A stretch of 64,000 bases of DNA from Zoroaster sp. YZ-2022 (Eukaryota > Echinodermata > Asteroidea > Forcipulatida > Zoroasteridae). Location of the stretch: NCBI GenBank assembly GCA_029582265.1, contig CM055817.1, positions 57,730,340 to 57,794,339 of the forward strand, read 5' to 3'. Below are positions 11,901-23,900 of this stretch, piece after piece (within the stretch, counting starts at the first letter, position 1; each line of letters starts with the position of its first letter). Under the pieces are notes generated by a model. That model was given only the letters and a program-made list of their open reading frames with translations, was not told the DNA's origin and ran no database searches. The position numbers and the translations under genes are program-made.

Positions 11901-14900
11901 TTGATTGTAACGATATTGTCCCTTTAATCATAGAAGCAGTTTTGCCAACATTAACAATGTTGACATGCTTATTGCTCTTACCCCAATGTATCTATGAAGC
12001 ACTGTATTACCAGGCACAAAATGTACACTGGTCTTTGACAAGAAATCATAATATCTGATATTATGAGATATCAGTGGAAACCTGTCTTAATTTGATTTGT
12101 TTTTTAATAACAAGGCACAAACATTGCATCTCAAATCTTAGTCATCTGATAATTTAATAATTTTTGATGTTGTGTGGAGAAGTACAAAATATACATGAAA
12201 CAGGGTGTCTAAAATTGAAATAGGGTGTCTAAAATTGAAACAGGGTGTCCAAAAGACACCCAGATACCTCTCTGACTAATACTGTATACTAAGTGCTTTC
12301 TGAGTGTCTGTGGAAAACACTCCATGGGCGGGATTCAAACCCAAGACTTGCAGCTTACTAAGGCAGACATCTTACCTCTCGTCTTAACCATTTTGTTCCT
12401 TCCCAATAAAAATTTATGACAGATTATAATGACAGATTGAACTCATATTTTCTTGGACTTTGTTTGTAATTTTATCGCTGATTGTAGATAAATTAAGAAT
12501 TGACTCGCCCGATGAGTCAGCTAGTTATTTGCCATCACCGGAACTCCTCAAGGGAAAGATTGTTATCAAGGTAACTTTATATTCAAAGATATTTATAACC
12601 AGAGAACATTGCTTACTGGAGTGTCGTGGCCGAGCGGTCAGAGAACATTGCTTCCTAGAACAATTTACTAAGCAGATTTTGTTTGTTACCAGCCAAAAAG
12701 TGGCATATAAAATGTGTGTAGTTTGGCTGGTAGTCTGTTTTTTAATGCTTAGCAAATTGGGAGATCTGAGTGGCCATTTATGCTCTGTGCCTGATCCAGT
12801 GACTTTCCTTCATCCCTTTTGTTGGGGAGAGTGTTGAGCATGTGTGATTGCCTGGAGTCTTTCTTCGTTGTGTGCCCGGAAGAAGGAAGGACGTAAGACA
12901 GGTTACGTTAACGCACGCGTACGTCCTTTTGCCGGGCATGCAATAAAATATTTTTTATGTATTTGTTGTGTAATTTTGTAACTTCCTAATGAATTTACTG
13001 ACTGTTTGTATATTAAGACGCAATTCAAACTTCCGATTGTGATGTCTTATTTTAAAGTTTGAAGTAAATAAATAAACCATTTATAATAATAATAATAATA
13101 AAATTCTCTACTTAGCAACTATATGCAACTTGCCCCTCAAGCACTAACCCCCTTTCCCCCTCCCCTCCCTCTCCCCTCCCTCTTCCCCCCCCCCTCTCCC
13201 CCTTCTCCTCTCTCGATCCAAGAATTTCTGATTTATTTTGAGTTTGACTGTTACAGGGAAAGAAGTTACCAGCTGATGTTTTAGGGGAAGATGGAGAAGT
13301 CACAGATGAAGATGAAGGAGCTGATAGTGAGAGAAGAAGAATTAAGAAAGTGAGTCTTATATTTCTCTGAGATCTCATCTCTATTCAATATCATTAAGAA
13401 AGTAAGTCTTATCTATCTGTGCACTTTTGGAAACATGCCCTTATCTTCAAAATGCACCATGCAATTTTGTTGATCTTTCATATTCAGCACTAATGGCCTG
13501 TGCTTCTTGCCAGGTAGTAATTTTGTCCCATTTGAAGAGGTGAAAGTACCAGTTTCCAACAGGGCTGAATTTCTTCCAAAAAGTGCCCCTTGGAGGATTT
13601 TGCAGGATTTGGGGTAGTTAGGGTTAAGAAAGTGAGTCTTATCTTTCTCTAAGATCTCGTCTTTATTCATTGTCATTATACACTATTGGTCATCACAGTT
13701 TTATGATGGCAGTTTTATATCAAACTTACCTAGTAAAATGTTGATGATAGTATCAAACATCTCTGTAAGTATTTTTGTCTCAAGTACTATAATTCAAGTC
13801 AAATTATTCATACTATTTTCAAAATTAATTTCTTTCGTCCAAAGACAGAAATTTGAATGCATTTTCACTATTGTCTCTTTGACAATACAATAAAATAATC
13901 TTATGTAACCGGGGAAATATACAACCATGTCGGTTATATTATAGACGCAACGTTAAAAGGAATTTCCTTATTGTAATTGTACGTTTTGTATCTTGTTTGC
14001 TTAATATCAGTTATAGTGTTATTGCCTTCTCATGTTACATGTAGGAATGTTCAGTCCGAGTTATAAAACGCGGTAAAGCTAGGGGTCTTGCCACCACTGA
14101 GGGATTTATAACACCTACGTCCTTGTCTAGCCCCGTGGCAACTTTTTTTGGGTTGTAGCGGTGACGGCGGTTGCGAAGGCGAACGTCTGTCCAGTGAGCC
14201 TTAATTGTAGTTTCGTCTTTGTGTCAGGATGTTCTTCGACTATTACAGTACATGTCTGATACAGACCATCGTCCACCTGCTGATGACAGCTGAAGGTTGT
14301 TTTAGCCAGGGACCGGACTTTATCATGATGCCGAAATGGTGGGTCCGTGATCTGTAGACCCAGTGTCGCTGGAGCTGGTTGGGTTTTTTTTCTTTTTGTT
14401 TGTTTGGACGTTTCATTTTGGTTGTAGTTTCTCTCGATTTGTGATTTCATTAAAGTTCATTGGTCCACGGTATCCTTACTTGCATTTTGTGTATTATTTT
14501 CCGGGTGTGCAAAAGCTTAGGTTACACTTAAATTTTCACAAATTGGCATCTTGATATTGTCTTTATCTTCAGGAGGGTTTCAAGAAGAGGACAGTTATCA
14601 AGGAGCTATCAGATCTTGTCACATTATGCAAGTCCATCCGCTTTGAAGACTTCCATGAAGCTGCACAGAAACGTAAGAAAGGTTTACCCCGATCGGGGTC
14701 ATTTGTAGAAAGGTTTCCCCCGATGGAGGTCATTTGTAGAACGGTTTCCCTCGATCGGGGATCATTTGTAGAAAGGATTCCCCCAATGGGGGTAATTTGT
14801 AGAAAGGTGTCTCCTGATAGGGGGTCATTTGTACAAAAGGTGTTTCCCCCGATCGGGGTCATTTGTAGAAAGTTTCCCCGATCAGGGTCATTTATAGAAA

Positions 14901-17900
14901 CGTTTCCCCCGATGGGGATTATTTGTAGAAAGGTTCTCCCAATAGAGGTCATTTGTAGAAAGATTTCCCCTGATCAGGGTCAATTGTAAAATTTTTGGAT
15001 GTTATAGTGCTTTCACCACAGATTTTCACCATGGAAAATGCCAAGGTAATGAGAGTAAATCCAAACTGTGAGCAACTAGAGCTAAACAAGTTTGAGGTTT
15101 TCGATTGCAATCAATAATCTCTGATATTACTTGAGAGAATCAGAAGAGTGTAGTTTATTAGTAATGATGGTGTGGTTGTCACCTCCAGAGTCTCCCAATT
15201 GGGGTATATTGATATCCTCATTGGGAGAATAAAGATCCAATCAGGATAAAAGTATTTCTCAATCGGGATAGTATAGCAGAACGTCATTGTCACCTCAAGA
15301 GTGTCCTGATTGGGGCCTATTTGTATCCTCATTGGGAAAATTAGGTTTCAATCAGGATACAAGTATCTCCCAACATCAATCTTATTATGATGTATTCTTG
15401 TTTATATCGACAGAAAAATACTGGGAGATTTGTTCTTTGAGTGAAGGGAACGCGATCAAGTACGCCAACATGTGTGCAGAAGACTTTGTGAATCATAACA
15501 AACATCTATTGACAAGAATATACCCCAATCCTAACCGAGTAGATTCCAGTAATTATAATCCACAAGACGTCTGGAATTGTGGATGCCAAATTGGTGAGTG
15601 CAGACATTGGCTTTTCCTTTCATTAAACTTCAGCAATTTTAATTATTGAAATCTTACAAGATGTTGATTTTTTTTTTGCCCTCATGAGAGATGTATCTAT
15701 AAAGATCTGTATACTCAGTGCTTTTGAGTGACTGCAGAAAATATTGTACAGACAACATGTCCACAAAACACTGTACCGAGTTCCTTACAGATACCATGGT
15801 ATCTCTAAAAATCAATTTATTAACCCTTCTGTGACTGCAAGAGTCAAAATCAGTCAAAATGTTGATATACTTGCCAAGGTATATCTAGTGCACTTAAAAG
15901 TTAAACACTGTCAAACCTTCTGTGACTGCAAGGGTCAAAATCAGTCAAAATGTTGATACTTGCCAAGGTATATCTAGTGCACTCAAAAGTCAAACACTGT
16001 CAAACCTTACGCGTAGGACCTGTAAGTACATGTAAGTACATTTACAGGTCAAAATGAGTCAACTGATTTTGACTGGTAAAAGTACTGTCTGGTATTGTTC
16101 AGGGTGGTCATACTGTTATAGCCCAGATAGGGATACTTTACATGGGACTGGGTGTCCCAATTCCAGCTAAGTCCAACATTTGTGTGGTAGTGTTTGTGCA
16201 TAGTGTTAGATTTTGGCAGATTCAGGAAGGTTCTTAGCCAAAATAGCTAAGGGTTAAGGTTAAGATGTATTTTTATATTATTTGGATATATTTAATTGTA
16301 TTCAAGCTTGAATGCTTTTTTCTTTTTCTACTTTTTTTCCAGTTGCCCTCAACTACCAGACACCTGGGCTTATGACGGACTTGTACGACGGAAAGTTCCG
16401 GCAAAACGGACAATGTGGTTATGTCCTGAAACCAGGAGTCATGAGAGAAGGTATGTTGTAGAAAGAAAATAATTGTTCACAATTTGAACAAATGTCATTA
16501 ATCATTTACTTCAACTTTGTGATATCAAGATTCATTTTGCATGAACCAGACTTAAAAATGAACTTCACGACACTGTCTTATCTTGGTTTCTTCAAGCTTA
16601 CAAGCAGTAGTACTATCTATCACTTTTAAGGAATTTTAATTAGTTTTGTTACCATAAATATATAATCACAATAATTGAATTTATTTTTTTTTAAATTCTT
16701 GTATGCAGAGATTTCCTACTTCAGTGCAAACTCAAGGGATATTATTCCAGGCGTGTCACCACAGATTCTTCATGTTAAGATCATCTCTGGTCAGAAGTTT
16801 CCTAAACCAAAGGGTTCTGGATCCAAGGGGGACGTAAGTTTGTTTGTCTCACTGGTTGCTTGTATGTCTGTGTTTTCTAGGAGACGTAAGTTTGTTTGTC
16901 TCACTGGTTGCTTGTATGTCTGTGTTTTCTAGGAGTGGATATTTTTTTTTTTTTTTGTATTATCAAATAAATTTACTGAGAATGGAATTGAATGTTTGAA
17001 ATTTTATTGTAATTTTGATGTTTTAATTAATTGAGTTGTATATTTTAAGTAAGACTAATTGCGGTGACACCATGTGGAATCTCAATTGAGTAGTAATTAG
17101 TTCTGAAAAGAACTGGAGGTACAACTCGACGTTTCGATCAGTATGCTCTTTTAAATATTATAAATTATAAATTGTAAATTGTAAATTGTATTTATCACTG
17201 TTTGATTCGGCCTTACCGCATAACTGTGGTCTACTAACTGAAAGTTATCTTGTCCTATGGTTGGTGGTCTCTCCATTGTTATTATATCTTGTCTGTTTGT
17301 CTGTGGTTGGTGGTCTCTCCATTGTTATTATATCTATTCTGTTTGTCTGTGGTTTGTTCATCTGTTTGTCAGTCTTCTTGTGTCTGTCTGTCTGTCACTG
17401 TCTAACTGTTTGTCAGTCTTCTTGTGTCTGTCTGTCACTGTCTAACTGTTGATTAGTCTGCTTGTGTTTCTTTGTAACATCGTAAAACTAAAACCCAGTC
17501 ATCTGAAACTTGACAAGGATCATTATATTTTCCTTTAGGTAATTGATCCTTATGTTTCCATGGAAATCTTTGGTATTCCAGCTGACTGTGCAGAGGAGAG
17601 GACAAAAACCATTCCACACAACGGTAATGTTTGGGTTTAATCTACTACTCACAACCAACAATTATTACATGTACATTTCCTAAGACCTTACTTATACTTC
17701 ATAGGAGTGTCGTGGCCAAGTGGTGTAGTGCATTGAACTCAAGTCCCCCCCCCCCCCTCCTCCATCCCCGTACAAACACACCCTTTCTAATAAATATGTA
17801 ATGGATCATGTCAGGATATTTATTTTCCTTTTTCGACAAGGAAAATTGCACTTTTCAAATTAAACAACAAAATCGCTTTGGCAGTGCATTATGTAGTTGT

Positions 17901-20900
17901 TGATTGGCTATTGATTATGAATGGCAATAAATCAAGTAGGTTTTTGAACAAAACTTTTCATTTAAATTTTTAAAAAATAAAGAATTAGCTGTTACAAAAT
18001 GCTCTCCAACCTTTAAAGGACCTGTAATATAAATTAGCATGTTTTCCTTTCAGTAAGAATTTGTTCCATGTACATGTAGGTTCAAAACGTAAGACCAATA
18101 ACTACTATTTTAAATTTTATTTATTTTTTGTTTTTCTGCGTAGGATACAATCCAATCTATGATGAGAGTTTTGACTTCACAGTCAATCTTCCAGAGTTAG
18201 CTCTGGTTAGATTTGTTGTTCTTGATGATGATTATATCGGAGATGAATTTATTGGACAGTATACAATTCCATTTGAATGTCTCCAACCTGGTAAGACGTC
18301 TTTTCTTGTTTCTAATCAATTTTCAAAACATCTTTTACATTGTAACTTATCATTTTGTGTAGCAGTTATAGGCATTCTATATTAGTATTACTGATATCCT
18401 TGGCTGAATCTTTTTTATTATTATTATTGATGTATCATAACCCTAACTACCCCAAATCCTCCAAAATCCTTCTCCTGGTTTTGCCTGATTTTGATTGATT
18501 TTGATGAATTCAGTATAGCCCAGTGAATAGAGCATGTAGCCATGTTGTACCAATTCCATCAAACTCCACCGGCTGCTTTTGTTGGATTCAGGACTGTGTA
18601 TAGCAAAGCCATGGATGCTTTGCATTTGCTACTGTACCAATTCCATCAAAGTCCAACAGTTGGGGTACCTTTGTACTGCATGTTGATGGATTTTGGAGGA
18701 TTTGGGGATGGTTTCTAGCCAAAATGCCTAGTGGGTTAGGATTTTAATGTTATAAATATTCCTTTGTGTACAAATTGCTTGTTGTTGTTGATAATTATTA
18801 CTGTTATTGTTAGCTGAATGTTGTTATGACATCATTTCTGCAACCATTCATGTATTTTTATGTTGCAATTAATTATTCCTTTATTTGTACAGGTTACAGG
18901 TATTTCACATTGCCATCATTGTTGATATTATCGTTTCTGTGCTGTCATCATTTCTGTAACCACTCATGCATCTTAATGTTGTAATTAATCATTTGTGGAC
19001 AGGTTACAGACATTTCACATTGCTATCTAATACTGGAGAATCACTGGAATCAGCATCTCTCTTTGTTCATGTTGCCGTTACTAATAAACGTGGAGGAGGG
19101 GTAAGCATTAACTACAATTTTTATCCAGTACTAGATTTTAATTCGGTCAAAATATAACTTGACTTATATAATTTTAACCTTTCTATGACTGCATGGGTCA
19201 AAATCAGTCAAAATGTTGATGTACTTGCCAAGGTACATGTATATCTAGTGCACTTAAAAGTCAAACACTGTCAAACCTGTGAGGGCAGAGTTGGTTGATT
19301 AGCCCTATATGCACTGTAATGGCAGCAATTGAGCTGTATACTCCCAGGGAGCTGAGATGGTTTCAGGAATGATTTATGAGCCTTATGAGCAGGGGTAATA
19401 ATATGCGCCTTGAGCACCACTCAGTTGGTGGATATGTGCGCTATATAAGTCCACACATTATTATTATTATTAAACCTTACGTGTAGTAAGTACATTTACA
19501 GGTCAAAATGAGTCGACTGTTTTTGACTGGTAAAAGCATTGCTTGGTATTGTTCAGGGTGGTCAAAATGACAGTAAATCCAGTCAAAAATGCCCCTGTGT
19601 GCACATTTTGGTCAACAGTCAAAACAGGCAGTTGACTGATTTTGACCTCAGTATAGCCACTTGCCACTGAAGTGCAGCTACAGTAGGAGGGTTAATAAAT
19701 AGAGAATTAGCTGATTGCAAACTGCATACCAACCTAAAGGACCTGTAGTATCAATAGAGAATTAGCTGATTGCAAACTGCATACCAACCTAAAGGACCTG
19801 TAGTATCAATAGAGAATTAGCTGATTGCAAACTGCATACCAACCTAAAGGACCTGTAGTATCAATAGAGAATTAGCTGATTGCAAACTGCTTACCAACCT
19901 AAAGGACCTGTAGTATCAATAGAGAATTAGCTGATTGCAAACTGCATACCAACCTAAAGGACCTGTAGTATCAATAGAGAATTAGCTGATTGCAAACTGC
20001 ATACCAACCTAAAGGACCTGTAGTATCAATAGAGAATTAGCTGTTACAAACTGCTTACCAACCTAAAGGACCTGTAGTATAAATAGAGAATTAGCTGTTG
20101 CAAACTGCTTACCAACCTAAAGGACCTGTAGTATAAATAGAGAATTAGCTGTTCCAAACTGCTTACCAACCTAAAGGACCTGTAGTATAAATAGAGAATT
20201 AGCTGTTGCAAACTGCTTACCAACCTAAAGGACCTGTAGTATAAATAGAGAATTAGCTGTTGCAAACTGCTTACCAACCTAAAGGACCTGTAGTATAAAT
20301 AGAGAATTAGCTGTTGCAAACTGCTTACCAACCTAAAGGACCTGTAGTATAAATAGAGAATTAGCTGTTGCAAACTGCTTACCAACCTAAAGGACCTGTA
20401 GTATAAATAGAGAATTAGCTGTTGCAAACTGCTTACCAACCTAAAGGACCTGTAGTATAAATAGAGAATTAGCTGTTGCAAACTGCTTACCAACCTAAAG
20501 GACCTGTAGTATAAATAGAGAATTAGCTGTTGCAAACTGCTTACCAACCTAAAGGACCTGTAGTGTAAATAGAGAATTAGCTGATTGCAAACTGCTTACC
20601 AACCTAAAGGACCTGTAGTGTAAATAGAGAATTAGCTGTTGCAAACTGCTTACCAACCTAAAGGACCTGTAGTGTAAATAGAGAATTAGCTGTTGCAAAC
20701 TGCTTACCAACCTAAAGGACCTGTAGTGTAAATAGAGAATTAGCTGATTGAAAACTGCTTACCAACCTAAAGGACCTGTAGTGTAAATAGAGAATTAGCT
20801 GATTGCAAACTGCTTACCAACCTAAAGGACCTGTAGTATAAATAGAGAATTAGCTGATTGCAAACTGCTTACCAACCTAAAGGACCTGTAGTATAAATAG

Positions 20901-23900
20901 AGAATTAGCTGTTGCAAACTGCTTACCAACCTAAAGGACCTGTAGTATAAATAGAGAATTAGCTGTTGCAAACTGCTTACCAACCTAAAGGACCTGTAGT
21001 ATAAATAGAGAATTAGCTGATTGCAAACTGCTTACCAACCTAAAGGACCTGTAGTATAAATAGAGAATTAGCTGATTGCAAACTGCTTACCAACCTAAAG
21101 GACCTGTAGTATAAATAGAGAATTAGCTGTTGCAAACTGCTTACCAACCTAAAGGACCTGTAGTATAAATAGAGAATTAGCTGTTGCAAACTGCTTACCA
21201 ACCTATTAAAAGGACCTGTAGTATAAATGCAAAATAGTAGTTATTGGCCTTATGTTTCGAACCTAGCAGGTTCTTTCTCAAAGGAAAGATTTTATTAAAA
21301 TTATATCAAAATTGGGCAGAATTATTCCAAAATAGTATTTGATACTGTAATCAAATTAACACCAATGTGTGTTTGTTTTACATGTAATTACCATAACTGA
21401 TATTTTGCCTTTTAACCGCTCTGTGCATGAGCGGTTGAGGGCGCTTGTTTTTAAATCACTGCTTGATTGATAGGGCAGTGATAATGTGTCACATGAAAAA
21501 GATTGTACATGATTGGTAAAATGTCTCTAAATATATCCATAATTTATGACAACCAAAACACTATATCAAGGGCTTAAAACCAGAACTGGGTATGTCCACC
21601 TTTGCCTAAAATATATTATGGGGAGTTTCTGAAGATTCAAACTTTTAAAATGTCGATTTTGGACATAACCAGTTCTGGTTTTAATAAATAAAATAAAATT
21701 TAATTAATAAAATAATAGAAACTAAAAGGTTATATTTCAAAAAAACGACGTATATTCATGTTTGTCTTTCATCATTCTTTCACCTATGAATCAAATTTTA
21801 TTCCAAAATCTCGTACCTCACAGCATCAGAGGTCCTTTTTTAGCTTCTTATGCCAGGCTCTGGAACTCTTTACCTGCCTCTGTTGTGAATGTTCCATCTA
21901 GTCAGTCCTTCAAATCTAATATTCATCATCATCTGCTTAATCTGCCACCTGCTCAGAATAAATGAACTTTAGCTTGGGTATCCCTCATGCTTGTTCTCTT
22001 TTTAATAGGCATTGTTTAAATTTTAAAAAATAATAATAAAAAATTGTTTTTGCGTTTCAGAAACCAACAAAGCGAGGTATGTCGGTGAAGAAATCTAAGA
22101 GATCAAGAGATTACAGTCACGTCAGACATGTAGGAGTTAAAACCATTGATGAAGTCTTCAAGGTAAGTCCCACTGTTTGCTCACAAAAATGTTTATAAAT
22201 CTTGAGAGAAAAACTTCTTCTGGTACATTAAACTTTGGGTGAATGTTTGGGTAAACAAGTAGTCTTAAATTTTATTTCCTTATTGATCGGATTTGCACAA
22301 ATTCTGGTCTAAAATTTCTTGGTTTTTTTTCCATAGGCTTCATTGGCACCTCTGAAAGAGGGAAGCGAACTCCGAGAAAACGTCCAGAATGCTATGACTC
22401 GTTTCAAAGAAGCCTGTGGTCTGGCATCCATAGCAAACCTTAAGCAATGTATACGTCTCCTGGCTACCAGACTAGCGGGCTCATCAGACACAGTGACATT
22501 AAGGTTATCTATGAGAGATGAGCTTGCTTTCTTAGATGCTGAGGGCAGCGCACCAGATATGCTCAAGAAAGCTCTCAGTGCTTTTGAATTGGTAAGAAGA
22601 TAGCTGTACGTTAAGAATTTATTGAATTGTCTTTATTTAAGGAATATTGTTATTGTTATTATCATTTACCTGTTCTGTTGTCTGTCCAATAATTCGTTTT
22701 TGTCTTTTGTAAAACATTAACATACATGTGGTATTTATTTTTGTATTTTTTCATTCACTTTATAAATTGCCATTATTATTATTATTCATGCCATAAAACA
22801 TCAAAGTTTGTTCAACAATAAAGTTAAATAAATATATAGCATATTATAAATGATGTCATGATTTCTCAGACTGATTGATTTCTATGATTTCTTTGATCTA
22901 TCTAGATGGTTTCTGAGAGTAAGACTTTGATGGAAAAAGCTGATGGTCTTGTTGTCAGAATCGATGAAGTACAGAAAGCTGGACTAGAGTATCATGTAAG
23001 TCTATGTCTCGTTCCCATGGTGATTGACCACATGACTTTCTCACCCTATTATTGGACAATGAAAGTATCCAAGAATCTTGCATATATATTGACAATTTTG
23101 GATATCTCCTTTTGAGGGAAATGTAGCCATATTTTAAAGGTATTTTTTTTTTCTCTTCATCTAGGACAACTTAAGTTATCTTCTTACTAAAGATGGACTG
23201 AAAGGCAAACGACTCTCAAAGGTAAGACAAAATATTTATAATAATAAATCAGTAATAAATAATTGATGGAATCATTCCTAGAACCGTCTGAGCTTCTTTG
23301 AGGAGTATAAAACTAAGCTTGGGTGATTACACTATAATATCGATTATCGCGATACCTTTTTTATTCGATTACAATATTGAGAACCTTTTTAAGTTATCGA
23401 GATATCGGCATATTGCGATTAAAAAAATATATAAGTCAGAAATTCCATGGAAACAAAATTAGAACAGTCTTTTCAGCTTTTGGATGTGAGAAACAAAAAA
23501 TGAACTACTTCAGAAGTACATACACACTATGCAAACGAATTTGTGATTTATTGTGACGCTTGTAGAGGGGTACATACCTGTGGTTATTGGCTCTAAAGCA
23601 ATCATGCATGAATGAAAAAAAAATTATCGCAATATTATCGATAAGCGCGATATATGTTTGCCGATATATCGTAGATGAAAAAAATTGATATAGCCCAAGC
23701 TTATATGAAACCGTTGCTGGCAAACGTGTAGTGCGTGTAGCACAACGAGCTACATCAAACACAAGAAACTATCTCTGCCCTCAAAGCTCCCTATTTATAC
23801 TCCTGACTGGAGAGAAGCAATAATGGTGAAGTGTCTTGTCTTTGGTCGCATAACTTTTGTTTAAATTTTTCTCAGGCGTCGGAGAATTTTGCATGGAATA

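Noticed and set aside
12460..12837. 125-residue frame as a gene of its own
   Set aside because: Only 12488-12570 is coding (PLCL exon D). The rest is intron, including a SINE-head fragment at 12617.
20044..20547. Minus-strand 167-residue frame of [18 protein letters not shown] repeats
   Set aside because: By-product of a 54-bp satellite. It ends where 55-bp units begin.
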